Assembly (NCBI GenBank): GCA_035691665.1
Contig: DASSIS010000089.1
Location: 27,200-91,199 of the forward strand
Reading direction: 5' to 3'
Length of the DNA: 64,000 nucleotides
DNA from: DASUBN01 sp035691665
Lineage (GTDB): Bacteria; Pseudomonadota; Gammaproteobacteria; Natronospirales; REEB76
Part shown: positions 36,787 to 45,786 of the stretch, one piece after another
Layout: each line of letters starts with the position of its first letter
How positions within the stretch are numbered: the stretch's first letter is position 1
Notes under the pieces: model-generated
Database searches by the model: none
Seen by the model: the letters and a program-made list of their open reading frames with translations, nothing else
Told to the model about the DNA's origin: nothing
Made by a program: the position numbers and the translations under genes

Positions 36787-38067
36787 ATGCACATCCTCAT
36801 CGTCGATCACTCGAAGGTGGTGCGCACCGTCTGGAACAAGATGGTGGCCGACCTCGGCCATCAGAGCCTCACGGTGGAGAATGCCGAGGAAGCGCTCGAG
36901 GTGATGCAGGGCCAGCAGGTGGAGTTCATCTGCGCCTCGCTCTCGCTCCCGGGCATGAACGGCATCGCGCTCTGCCGCCAGGTGCGGTCCCTGCCCAAGC
37001 ATCACAAGACCCCTTTCATCCTGCTCACCTCCACCCAGGACAGGACCCTGCGCCAGGAGGCCTTCGAGGCCGGGGTCACCGAGATCCAGGAGAAGATGGA
37101 CAAGGAGCAGCTCGAGGCACGCCTCAAGCAATACCTGTCCGAAGAGCAGCATGAACTCACCGCCCGTGTGCTCTATATCGAGGACAGCATGGTGGCGGCG
37201 CACGTGATGATCAAGATCCTGCGCCACATGAACCTCAAGGTGGACCACTTCCGCAGCGCCGACGAGGCGCTGGTGGCCTTCGAGAAGCACGACTACGACC
37301 TGATCGTGAGCGACATCCTGCTGGAAGGCGTGATGAGCGGCGTGGGCCTGGTGAACCGGGTGCGCAGCTACCTCTCCGACAAGCGCCGCGTGCCGATCCT
37401 CGCGCTCTCCGGCATGGACGAGACCACGCGCCGCATCGAGCTCTTCCGCCTCGGCGTCAACGACTACATCGCCAAGCCACCCGTCGAGGAAGAGGTGCGG
37501 GCGCGGGTACGCAACCTCATCATCAGCAAGCAGCTCTTCGACCGGGTGCAGGCGCAATCGCGCCAGCTCTACCAGCTCGCCATGCAGGACCAGCTCACCG
37601 GCATCTACAACCGCACCGGGCTGAACGAGTTCGCCCCCAAGTACTTCACGGAAGCGGTCGAGAACGACCTGCCCCTGAGCCTCATGCTCATCGACCTGGA
37701 TCACTTCAAGAGCATCAACGACACCCACGGCCACACCGTGGGCGACAAGGTGCTGGCGCTGACCAGCGCCCTGCTCAAGTCCGCCTGTCGCGAGGGCGAC
37801 CTGGTGGCGCGGGTAGGCGGAGAGGAGTTCGTGCTCCTCATGGGCCAGTGCGGCGTGGAGGAGGCCGCGCGCTATGCCGAGAAGATCCGCAAGGACATCG
37901 AGAAGCTCAAGCCGGACGGCATCAGCGTCACCGCCAGCATCGGCGTCAGCGCGCGCCCCCTGGGTAAGGACCTGAACTTCGACGACCTCTTCAAGGCCGC
38001 CGACCGCGCCGTGTATGAAGCCAAGAACCAGGGCCGCAACCGTGTGGTGACTATGCTATATAACTGA
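36787..38067 (+). CDS. PleD-like response regulator: REC-REC-GGDEF diguanylate cyclase
   Basis: 426 residues. The first receiver domain (about 1-118) reads VEFICASLSLPGMNG where the phosphoacceptor Asp is expected, so it carries Ser and should not be phosphorylated. The second receiver (about 128-250) has the Asp in YDLIVSDILLEG and the lysine in YIAKPP and looks functional. The GGDEF domain (about 265-425) has DQLTGIYNRTGL and active VGGEEF; REGD five residues before it is an RxxD inhibitory site. The layout matches PleD. No histidine kinase gene lies nearby. No good ribosome site is seen. Confidence 0.93.
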   Translation: MHILIVDHSKVVRTVWNKMVADLGHQSLTVENAEEALEVMQGQQVEFICASLSLPGMNGIALCRQVRSLPKHHKTPFILLTSTQDRTLRQEAFEAGVTEIQEKMDKEQLEARLKQYLSEEQHELTARVLYIEDSMVAAHVMIKILRHMNLKVDHFRSADEALVAFEKHDYDLIVSDILLEGVMSGVGLVNRVRSYLSDKRRVPILALSGMDETTRRIELFRLGVNDYIAKPPVEEEVRARVRNLIISKQLFDRVQAQSRQLYQLAMQDQLTGIYNRTGLNEFAPKYFTEAVENDLPLSLMLIDLDHFKSINDTHGHTVGDKVLALTSALLKSACREGDLVARVGGEEFVLLMGQCGVEEAARYAEKIRKDIEKLKPDGISVTASIGVSARPLGKDLNFDDLFKAADRAVYEAKNQGRNRVVTMLYN

Positions 38068-38095
38068 GCCACCTGCCCCGCACCCTGGACCCGCC

Positions 38096-39229
38096 ATGTC
38101 AGACAGCAAGCAGCATTTCGAGACCACCTGTGTCCACGCCGGGCGCGACCCGGACCCCGCCAGCGGCGGCGTGAGTCCCGCCATCCAGCTTTCCACCACC
38201 TTCGAACGCGGCGCCGACGGGCAATACCCACGGGGCTACAACTATTCGCGCGGCGGCAACCCGAACCGCGCGCAGTTGGAGGCCTGCCTCGCCGCCCTCG
38301 ATGGCGGCGCCGCGGCACTGGCCTTCGGCTCCGGCAGCGCTGCCGTGAGCGCGGTGTTCCAGGCCCTGAGACCCGGCGACCACGTGGTCTGCACCCAGGA
38401 TGCCTACCACGGCGTGCTGCGCGTCCTGCGTGAAGTCATGGTCGGTTGGAACCTCAGGGTGACCTATGTGGACGCCAGCGACCTCGCCGCGCTCAAGGCC
38501 GCCGTCACGAAAGATACCCACGTCGTGTGGGTGGAGAGCCCCTCCAACCCGTTGCTCAAGCTCACCGACCTTGCCGCGGCCGCGGACATCGCACACCGGG
38601 CTGGCGCGCTCGCGGTCTGCGACAGTACCTTCGCCACGCCGGCGCTGCAGCGGCCGCTGGAACACGGCATGGACATCGTGATGCACAGCACCACCAAGTA
38701 CCTGGGCGGGCACAGCGATGTGATGGGCGGCGCTCTCGTATGCCGGGCGGCGGATACCTTCACCGAGCGGCTGCGCTTCCTGCAGTCCACCATCGGCGCT
38801 GTGCCCTCACCCTTCGACTGCTGGTTGCTCCTGCGCGGCGCCACCACCCTGCATCTCAGGGTGCGGGCCCAGTCAGCCAACGCCCAGCAGGTGGCCGAGC
38901 ATCTCGCGAAGCACCCCGCGGTGGAGCAGGTGTTCTACCCGGGGCTTGCCTCACACCCCGGCCACGCGCTCGCCGCGCGCCAGATGCGGGCTTTCGGTGC
39001 CATGCTATCCTTCACGGTCCGCGGCGGCGAAGCAGCTGCCACGCGGACCGCGGCCCGGGTGAAACTTTTCACCCGCGCCACCAGTCTAGGGGGTGTGGAG
39101 AGCTTGATAGAGCACCGCGCTTCCGTGGAAGGCCCCGAGACCCGCACCCCGCGCCACCTGTTGCGCATCTCCGTGGGGGTGGAACACCCGGCGGACCTGA
39201 TCGCCGACCTCGACCAAGCGCTCTCCTGA
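38096..39229 (+). CDS. PLP-dependent trans-sulfuration enzyme (cystathionine gamma-synthase / beta- or gamma-lyase type)
   Basis: 377 residues of the Cys/Met metabolism PLP family. Seen: TTCVHAGRDPDPASGGVSPA at the start, YNYSRGGNPNRAQLE, AFGSGSAAVSAVFQ, ESPSNPLLKLTD, and HSTTKYLGGHSDVMGG with the PLP lysine. The C-terminal SLGGVESLIEHRAS and LLRISVGVEHPADLI are also typical. The family includes MetB, MetC and cystathionine gamma-lyase, which cannot be separated by eye. It starts 28 bp after the GGDEF gene. Confidence 0.92.
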   Translation: MSDSKQHFETTCVHAGRDPDPASGGVSPAIQLSTTFERGADGQYPRGYNYSRGGNPNRAQLEACLAALDGGAAALAFGSGSAAVSAVFQALRPGDHVVCTQDAYHGVLRVLREVMVGWNLRVTYVDASDLAALKAAVTKDTHVVWVESPSNPLLKLTDLAAAADIAHRAGALAVCDSTFATPALQRPLEHGMDIVMHSTTKYLGGHSDVMGGALVCRAADTFTERLRFLQSTIGAVPSPFDCWLLLRGATTLHLRVRAQSANAQQVAEHLAKHPAVEQVFYPGLASHPGHALAARQMRAFGAMLSFTVRGGEAAATRTAARVKLFTRATSLGGVESLIEHRASVEGPETRTPRHLLRISVGVEHPADLIADLDQALS

Positions 39230-39267
39230 AACACCGATCACGGCCATCCATATCAAAGGGAAAACCC

Positions 39268-41781
39268 ATGCCGCACCGCGTCCTCGCCTTCCTCATCGGC
39301 GCCCTCCTGGCCTTGCCCGCGTTCGCCGCCTCGGCCGCCACCGATGGTGTACAGGGAAGTACAAGTGCCGCGGGAGGCAGGATGCCGGGAGCTGCCACTC
39401 CGGTGACACTCGAACAAATCATGGCCAACACCGACTGGATCGGTAACCAGCCCGAGCAGGCATACTGGGGCTACGACAGCAAGAGCGTCTATTACTCCCA
39501 GAAGCGGGACGGCAGCGCCCTGCACGATCTCTACTCCGTGGATGCAGCCGGCGGTGAGGCCCACAAGCTCGGCGACAGCGATCTCGGCGGCGCCTCGGCC
39601 CCGGACGGGGACTACAACCGGACCCGCAGCTTCCACGTGTTCGTGCGCGACGACAACCTGTTCGTGCGGAACCTGCTTACCGGCAGCCTGCGCCAGCTCA
39701 CGCGTTACAGCGGCAAGAAGACCGACCCGCAGTTCATGGCGGACGGCACCCACGTGCAGTGGCACGAGGACAAAGACATCTATGTCTACGACCTCAATAG
39801 CGGGGTCACCTCCCAGCCCGCCGCGATCCACCTCGCCGATGATCCGACGAAGCCCGAGGCGCCCAAGGACTACCTCCAGGCCGAACAGCCGCGCCTGTTC
39901 GACTACCTGAGCCGCGAGCAGACCAACAAGCAAGACCGCAGCGAGCAGCAGGCGGCGCAGCGCAGCGCCGACCCGACCCAGGTCTCTGCCCCCTGGTACC
40001 TGGGCGACAAGATCACCATCGCCCAGAGCTCGCTCTCGCCAGATGGCCGCTGGCTGGTACTCGTCACCCAGGCCAAGAGCTACGAAGATGGCGACCCCGG
40101 CATCATGCCGAACTACATCACCGACAGCGGTTACGTCGAGACCAGCAAGGAACATACCTACGTGGGTCTGAACCCGCCGGCGGCGCAGCAGGTGAAGGTG
40201 CTGGACCTGCAGAACCATACCTCCTTCGACCTGGATCTCACCAAGCTCCCCGGCATCAAGGAAGATCCGCTCGCCGAGCTGCGCAAGAGCGCTGTGGACT
40301 GGGACGTGCAACACGGCATGGAGCGCAAGGCCGCCGAGGACTCGGTGAAGGCGCCCGCAGTACGGGAGGTCGGCGTTAACGGCCTCGCCTGGAGCGACGA
40401 CGGCAGCGGCCTGGCGCTGCAATTCGAGTCCAACGACAACAAGGACCGCTGGCTGACCACGGTGGATTTCGCCCGCAAGCAGCTCGTGACCCAGGACCGG
40501 CTCACCGACAAGGCCTGGATCAACTGGACCTTCAACGACTTCGGCTGGATGCACGACGGCCGCGGGCTGTGGTTCCTGTCAGAGGCGAGCGGTTATTCAG
40601 AGCTCTACGTTAAGGAGCTCGCCGCCGCCAAGGCCCGCCAGCTCACCAGCGGCAAGTTTGAGGTCAGCTCGGGCCTGTTCCTGACCCACGACGACAAGTA
40701 TTTCTTCGTCTCTGCCAACAAGTCGGCGCCCGGCACCTGGGAGATCTACCGGGTCGATGCCGGCAACGGCGACATGCAGGCGGTGACCGCTCTCGGCGGC
40801 ATCAACGGCACCCAGCCCGCCATGCATCATAACGAGGGCTTCGTGCTCTCTCCCGACGAGACCAAGCTGCTCGTGTATCACTCCAGCTTCATGCACCCGC
40901 CGGAGATCTACGTGGTGGACGCGGCGCCGGACGGCGCGGCTCGCCAGGTGACCCATACGGTCTCCAACGCCTTCACCAGCGTGGACTGGACCATCCCGCA
41001 GATCGTGAAGGTCCCCTCGACCCATGTGGCCGAGCCCATCTACGCCCGCCTCTATCTGCCCAAGGACTACTTACCGACCAAGACCTACCCGGCGGTGTTC
41101 TTCATCCACGGCGCGGGCTACCTGCAGGATGCCCATAGCGGCTGGTCCTACTACTTCCACGAGAACATGTTCGACACCTTCCTGAACCAGCACGGCTACA
41201 TCGTGATGGACATGGACTACCGGGCTTCGGCGGGCTACGGCCGCGACTGGCGCACCGCCATCTACCGGCACATGGGCCACCCCGAGGTCGAGGACATCAC
41301 CGACGGCGCCCATTGGCTGGAGCAGAACTACCACGCGGACCCCAAGCGGCTCGGCGTCTGGGGCGGTTCCTACGGCGGATTCATGACCTACATGATGATG
41401 TTCCGCGCACCGGACCTGTTCGCCGCCGGCGCGGCGTTGCGCCCGGTGGGGGATTGGGCCGACTACAACGACGGTTACACCTCCGCCATCCTCAACCGTC
41501 CGGACGTGGATCCGCAGGCCTACTTCGACAGCTCACCCATCAACTACGCCGGCCAGCTGAAACACCCGCTGCTCATCATGCAGGGCATGAAGGACGACAA
41601 CGTGTTCTTCATCGACACGGTGCACATGACCCAGAAGCTGATCGAGCTGCGCAACCCCAACTTCAGCGTGATGTTCTATCCCACCGAGCACCACGACTTC
41701 CACGACGCCGCCAGCTGGCTGGATGAGTACCGCCGCGTCTGGAACCAGTTCAACACCTATGTGGACCCGCCCCAGCCCTGA
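39268..41781 (+). CDS. Secreted S9-family prolyl oligopeptidase / DPP IV-like peptidase
   Basis: 837 residues with a signal peptide (VLAFLIGALLALPAFAASA). An N-terminal beta-propeller (about 60-570; repeated ...SPDGRWL-type blades) precedes an alpha/beta-hydrolase domain. The triad is visible: Ser in GVWGGSYGGFMTYM, Asp in MQGMKDDNVFF and His in EHHDFHD. It cleaves peptides, probably after proline, in the periplasm. It follows the PLP enzyme by 38 bp and is closed by a strong terminator. Confidence 0.93.
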   Translation: MPHRVLAFLIGALLALPAFAASAATDGVQGSTSAAGGRMPGAATPVTLEQIMANTDWIGNQPEQAYWGYDSKSVYYSQKRDGSALHDLYSVDAAGGEAHKLGDSDLGGASAPDGDYNRTRSFHVFVRDDNLFVRNLLTGSLRQLTRYSGKKTDPQFMADGTHVQWHEDKDIYVYDLNSGVTSQPAAIHLADDPTKPEAPKDYLQAEQPRLFDYLSREQTNKQDRSEQQAAQRSADPTQVSAPWYLGDKITIAQSSLSPDGRWLVLVTQAKSYEDGDPGIMPNYITDSGYVETSKEHTYVGLNPPAAQQVKVLDLQNHTSFDLDLTKLPGIKEDPLAELRKSAVDWDVQHGMERKAAEDSVKAPAVREVGVNGLAWSDDGSGLALQFESNDNKDRWLTTVDFARKQLVTQDRLTDKAWINWTFNDFGWMHDGRGLWFLSEASGYSELYVKELAAAKARQLTSGKFEVSSGLFLTHDDKYFFVSANKSAPGTWEIYRVDAGNGDMQAVTALGGINGTQPAMHHNEGFVLSPDETKLLVYHSSFMHPPEIYVVDAAPDGAARQVTHTVSNAFTSVDWTIPQIVKVPSTHVAEPIYARLYLPKDYLPTKTYPAVFFIHGAGYLQDAHSGWSYYFHENMFDTFLNQHGYIVMDMDYRASAGYGRDWRTAIYRHMGHPEVEDITDGAHWLEQNYHADPKRLGVWGGSYGGFMTYMMMFRAPDLFAAGAALRPVGDWADYNDGYTSAILNRPDVDPQAYFDSSPINYAGQLKHPLLIMQGMKDDNVFFIDTVHMTQKLIELRNPNFSVMFYPTEHHDFHDAASWLDEYRRVWNQFNTYVDPPQP

Positions 41782-41811
41782 GGGCGGCGCACGGGATCTG
41801 CTGATACTATT

Positions 41812-41840
41812 AACCCCGCCTCCTGGCGGGGTTTCTTTTT
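41812..41840 (+). terminator. Rho-independent terminator after the S9 peptidase
   Basis: A perfect 9-bp stem (AACCCCGCC at 41812-41820 with GGCGGGGTT at 41825-41833), TCCT loop, followed by TCTTTTTC. It is 30 bp past the stop codon and the clearest terminator in the window. Confidence 0.9.
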
Positions 41841-41848
41841 CTAGGCTT

Positions 41849-41966
41849 TCTGAAAATCCCTTCCATGGGATTTTCAGACTCGGCGAATCCGGTACACGCC
41901 CGGACTCGCCTCCGCCGAATCAGGCACTCACGTGCCTGATTCGCGTGCGGCACATCCCTGTGCCGC
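41849..41966. repeat. Compound stem-loop repeat, copy B (best preserved)
   Basis: Hairpins: 41849-41878 (12-bp perfect, TCTGAAAATCCC with its complement), 41883-41909 (GCGAATC with GACTCGC), 41916-41943 (12-bp perfect, CGAATCAGGCAC arm) and 41947-41966 (8-bp perfect, GCGGCACA arm, TCCC loop). The linker GACTCGGCGAATCCGG is nearly identical to copies A and C. It fills the gap between the terminator and the acetyl-CoA hydrolase gene. Confidence 0.75.
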
Positions 41967-41988
41967 GATCAACTAGGTGACGCGCGTT

Positions 41989-44145
41989 ATGGGTCCGAAA
42001 ATATTTTCCAATCCAGACGACTGTGTCGAAGCGATCATCGCCAAGGTGGGCTCGCGCATCGTGGTGGGCTCGCCCCTGGGGATAGGTAAACCCAACCCGC
42101 TGCTCAACGCCCTCTACCGCCGCGCTGCCGCGGATCCGGCCCTCCATCTGCGCATCATGACGGCGCTCTCCCTGGAGCGGCCCGGCTGGCACAGCGATCT
42201 CGAGCGGCGCTTCATGCAGCCCTTCGCTGCGCGGGTGTTCGGCGACTACCCCGAGCTCGAATACATGCGCGACCTGCGCGCCGGCCGGCTGCCGAAGAAC
42301 GTGGAACTCTCGGAGTTCTACTTCAAGTCCGGCAGCATGCTCGGCATCGCCTCCGCCCAGCAGGAATACCTGAGCTCCAACTACACCCATGTGGCCCGCG
42401 ACATGCTGGCCGCCGGCATGAACGTGGTGCTGCAGGCGGTGGGCAAGGAAGAGCGGCCCGGCGGCGCCCGCTATAGCCTGAGCTCCAACCCGGATGTGAC
42501 GCTCGACATCATGCCCGGCCTGCGTGCGCTGGAAGCGGCCGGCAAGAAGGTCGCGGTGGCAGGCATGGTCAACCGCAAGCTGCCTTTCATGTACGGCGAT
42601 GCGGAAGTGGGTCCCGGGTTCTTCGACTTCATGGTGGAAGCCCCCGCCCTGGAACACCACCTCTTCGCCGTACCCAACACGCCCATCGACCCCGTCTCCC
42701 ACATGGTGGGGCTCCACGCCAGCACCCTGATGCGGGACGGCGGCACAGTGCAGGTGGGCATCGGCTCCCTCGGCGATGCGTTCGTCTACGCTTCCCAGCT
42801 GCGCCATGCGGACAACACCCGCTACCGGGAAGCGGTGGAGAAGCTCGGGATACGGGAACGCAACGGCGCCGTGATCGAAGCGGTGGGCGGGCTCGATCCC
42901 TATCGCCGGGGCCTCTATGCCGGCAGCGAGATGTTCGGCGACGGCCTCATGCATCTCTATGAAGCCGGCATCCTGAAGCGCCGGGTCTACGACCACGCCG
43001 GCATCCAGCGCCTGCTGAACGAAGACCGGCTCTCCATCAACCTGGGGGCAGACAGCCTCGCGGCGCTCTGCGACGCGGAGGTGGTGAAACGGGTGCTGGA
43101 CACCGAGGACGTGGCGCTCCTGAAACGCTTCGGGGTCCTCAAACCCGGCGTCGGGTTCGAGGACGGCAAGCTCAGACTGCTGGACGGCAGCGCCCTGGTC
43201 CCGGACCTCAAGGACCGGGGCGTGGTGCAGCACATCGCCACCCAGGGCCTCGGCGCCACGCTCACGGGCGGTGTGCTGGTGCACGCGGCGTTCTTCCTGG
43301 GGAGCCAGGCCTTCTACGACGCCCTGCACGGGATGCCGGAGCCGGAGCGGCGACTGTTCTCCATGGAAGCCGTGTCCAAGGTCAACGAGCTCTTCAGCGA
43401 CGTGGAACTGGAGAAGCTGCAGCACCGCCACTCCCGCCTCCTCAACATCTGCATGAAGGCGACCTTGCTGGGCGCCGTGGTCTCAGATTCCCTCGACGAC
43501 GGCCGGGTGATAAGCGGCGTGGGCGGCCAGTACAACTTCGTGGCCATGGCGCACGCCCTGAAGGAGGCCCGCTCCATCCTGATGCTGAAGAGCACCCATG
43601 GCAGCGGTACCAGGCTCGAGTCCAACATCCTCTGGGAATATGCCCACACCACCATCCCGCGGCACCTGCGCGACATCGTGGTGACGGAGTACGGCATCGC
43701 GGACCTGCGCGGCCGCTCCGACCGGGAGGTCATCGCCGCCATGCTCAACGTGGCCGATTCCCGCTTCCAGGAGAGCCTGCTCTCGGAAGCCAAGCGCGCC
43801 CGCAAGCTGCCGGCGGACTACCGCATCCCGGACGCGTACCGGCAGAACACGCCGGAGCGGCTCAAGGCGATGCTCAAGCCCTTCCGAGCCCAGGGCCTGT
43901 TCCCGGATTTCCCTTTCGGCCACGAATTCACGCCCGAGGAGCTCAAGCTCGGCAAGGCCCTGAAACACTTGGCCGCCGAGAGCCGGAGCCTCGCGGGCAA
44001 GCTCAGGCTCGCCGCTGCAGCGCTCAAGCCTGTATCCCCGGATGCGGAGCCATGCCTCGCGCGCATGGAGCTCGCCCGTCCGAAGACGCTGGAAGAGCGG
44101 CTCTATGCCCGCCTCGTCTCCGCAGCGTTAGACGCCGCGCGTTAG
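41989..44145 (+). CDS. Acetyl-CoA hydrolase/CoA-transferase family protein, long form
   Basis: 718 residues, longer than the usual ~500 for acetyl-CoA hydrolase/4-hydroxybutyrate CoA-transferase. The N-terminal part has GSRIVVGSPLGIGKPNPLLN; the C-terminal domain has the CoA-handling GVGGQYNFVAMAHAL and the catalytic glutamate region VTEYGIADLRGRSDRE. A helical extension of about 100 residues follows. Enzymes of this family move CoA between acyl groups or hydrolyse acyl-CoA. The ATG at 41989 has AGGTGA 9 nt upstream and is preferred to the GTG at 41977. Confidence 0.88.
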   Translation: MGPKIFSNPDDCVEAIIAKVGSRIVVGSPLGIGKPNPLLNALYRRAAADPALHLRIMTALSLERPGWHSDLERRFMQPFAARVFGDYPELEYMRDLRAGRLPKNVELSEFYFKSGSMLGIASAQQEYLSSNYTHVARDMLAAGMNVVLQAVGKEERPGGARYSLSSNPDVTLDIMPGLRALEAAGKKVAVAGMVNRKLPFMYGDAEVGPGFFDFMVEAPALEHHLFAVPNTPIDPVSHMVGLHASTLMRDGGTVQVGIGSLGDAFVYASQLRHADNTRYREAVEKLGIRERNGAVIEAVGGLDPYRRGLYAGSEMFGDGLMHLYEAGILKRRVYDHAGIQRLLNEDRLSINLGADSLAALCDAEVVKRVLDTEDVALLKRFGVLKPGVGFEDGKLRLLDGSALVPDLKDRGVVQHIATQGLGATLTGGVLVHAAFFLGSQAFYDALHGMPEPERRLFSMEAVSKVNELFSDVELEKLQHRHSRLLNICMKATLLGAVVSDSLDDGRVISGVGGQYNFVAMAHALKEARSILMLKSTHGSGTRLESNILWEYAHTTIPRHLRDIVVTEYGIADLRGRSDREVIAAMLNVADSRFQESLLSEAKRARKLPADYRIPDAYRQNTPERLKAMLKPFRAQGLFPDFPFGHEFTPEELKLGKALKHLAAESRSLAGKLRLAAAALKPVSPDAEPCLARMELARPKTLEERLYARLVSAALDAAR

Positions 44146-44147
44146 CC

Positions 44148-45560
44148 TCACTTGGTGCTCGGTGCCGGCGCGGGCGTCGTGGGGATGAAAGAGCCCGTGG
44201 CACCGGGGAACTCCACCGGACTCTCGAAGCCGTCCGCCGAAACGCTGGATACCCCGAAGAAGTAGTTGTCGATGCTCACGTCCTTGAGCACGTAGTGCTG
44301 CACCTCGCCCACGAAACGGCCCGGGTCCCACTGCGGATCGGTGGTGAGGCGCTTGTGGACCACGAAGCCCGCCGCATCCGCGCCTGGCGACTTCCAGTCC
44401 AGCACCGTGTCCACACCGCCCGAGAGCCCGGGCTCCGGGTCGGAGGCGATGTCGAAGCCCGTGGGCGGCGCCGGCGCCCAGGCCATGGCGGCGAGGGTGA
44501 TGGCGTTCATGGCCGTCACTTTGGCAAGGTAGTCGAAGTCCACACCCGTGAGGACGTCGCCGTAGTGCACACTGTTCTCCACGCGCACGTCGTGGTGCTG
44601 GTGGGTGAAGTCCTCGTTGCCCTCGGTGACCCGGATCGCCGGGAAGCCGAGCGCGTTGAAAGCCACCTGGTCGCCGCCGCGGCCGAAGCGGTCGGTGCGG
44701 TAGACCATCATCACGTGCCAGTTGGGGACGTATTGCTGCGCCAGCTCCTGCATGTAGCGGACCACATTGCGGGAGGGCGAATCGACCTCTCCACCGTGGT
44801 AGCGGCGGTAGGCCGCTTCCTTCGGTGTCTCGAGGGCGCGGGTGCCTTCCGAGAACACGCGTACCAGGGTGTTATCCACATTGCCGTTCTGGCCGTGGCT
44901 GTTACCCACGATGTCATTGTTGAGGTCCGCCTCCACATACCAGTGATGCTCCTCGGCGTAACGGGCTATCACCTGGCCGCCGTAAAGGCCCTGCTCCTCG
45001 CCGGCGTCCACGCTGTAGACGACGCTGGCGCGGAACTTGTATTTGGAGAGCACCCGCGCGGCCTCGATCACCGCCGAGGTGCCGGAACCGTCGTCGTCGG
45101 CGCCGGGCGCATCCTTGGCCACGTCCATGGTGTCGCTGTTGCGGGAATCGATGTGTCCGGTGATCACCACGTAGCGATCCGGATCCATGGTGCCCTTCTG
45201 GATGGCCACCACGTCCATCACCTTCACCCCGTCCTTGGGAGTGCGTTCACCGGTGAACACCTGGGAGGGGGTGATGATCTCGAGGCAGCCGCCGCAATCC
45301 CTGGAGATCTGCTGGAAGCGGGATTGCACCCAGCGTTCCGCGGCGCCGATGCCGCGGGTGTCGGACTGAGTGTCAGAGAGGGTCGAGCGGGTCCCGAAGC
45401 TCACCAGCTTGGTGTCAGTGGCCTGCAATTCCGCCGTGCTCACGGCGCCGGCGATGTTGTAAAGCACAGGCTGCTCATGGGGCGGTTGTGGAACATCAGC
45501 CGCGAGGGCGGTCGTGCCAGCCAGGAAGGAAACGAGGGTGAGGGCGACGCGTCTCAGCAT
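44148..45560 (-). CDS. Secreted M28-family zinc aminopeptidase with C-terminal Fn3-like domain
   Basis: 470 residues with a signal peptide (MLRRVALTLVSFLAGTTALA). The M28 core has TGHIDSRNSD, ADDDGSGTSAV, DAGEEQGLYGGQ, VEADLNNDIVGN and FTHQHHDV, supplying the His/Asp/Glu ligands of a two-zinc site. After the catalytic domain, about residues 370-460 form a beta-sandwich of Fn3 type (TGFDIASDPEPGLSG and FVVHKRLTTDPQWDPG). The start at 45560 opens the signal peptide. The gene converges on the acetyl-CoA hydrolase gene with a 2-bp gap. Confidence 0.9.
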   Translation of the reverse strand: MLRRVALTLVSFLAGTTALAADVPQPPHEQPVLYNIAGAVSTAELQATDTKLVSFGTRSTLSDTQSDTRGIGAAERWVQSRFQQISRDCGGCLEIITPSQVFTGERTPKDGVKVMDVVAIQKGTMDPDRYVVITGHIDSRNSDTMDVAKDAPGADDDGSGTSAVIEAARVLSKYKFRASVVYSVDAGEEQGLYGGQVIARYAEEHHWYVEADLNNDIVGNSHGQNGNVDNTLVRVFSEGTRALETPKEAAYRRYHGGEVDSPSRNVVRYMQELAQQYVPNWHVMMVYRTDRFGRGGDQVAFNALGFPAIRVTEGNEDFTHQHHDVRVENSVHYGDVLTGVDFDYLAKVTAMNAITLAAMAWAPAPPTGFDIASDPEPGLSGGVDTVLDWKSPGADAAGFVVHKRLTTDPQWDPGRFVGEVQHYVLKDVSIDNYFFGVSSVSADGFESPVEFPGATGSFIPTTPAPAPSTK

Positions 45561-45703
45561 GGCTGGCTCCAGGTCTGTTATGGGGGTGGGGGGGTGGCTG
45601 TCGACCGGCCGGGGCCTGGGATTGTTCCACATCCGGCCCCAGAGGCCCTAAACCCGGCTACCCGCCTGGGCATCCAAGGGGTAGAACGTAGCTTTGGCCC
45701 AGC

Positions 45704-45750
45704 TTGAAATCGGGCCAGTAAGTGTTATAGTAAGATAAAACAGTAACACT
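45704..45750 (+). promoter_or_regulatory. Promoter with overlapping operator of the second DUF4097 pair
   Basis: -35 box TTGAAA (45704-45709), a 16-nt spacer and -10 box TATAGT (45726-45731). The -10 lies inside an inverted repeat with arms AGTGTTA (45721-45727) and TAACACT (45744-45750). The string AGTGTTATAGT and the box spacing are the same as in the promoter at 19518-19557. The ATG is 55 bp downstream of the -10. Confidence 0.65.
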
Positions 45751-45786
45751 CCCTCTGCGGGGAGCTGCCTTGTCAAGGAGTGCGTC

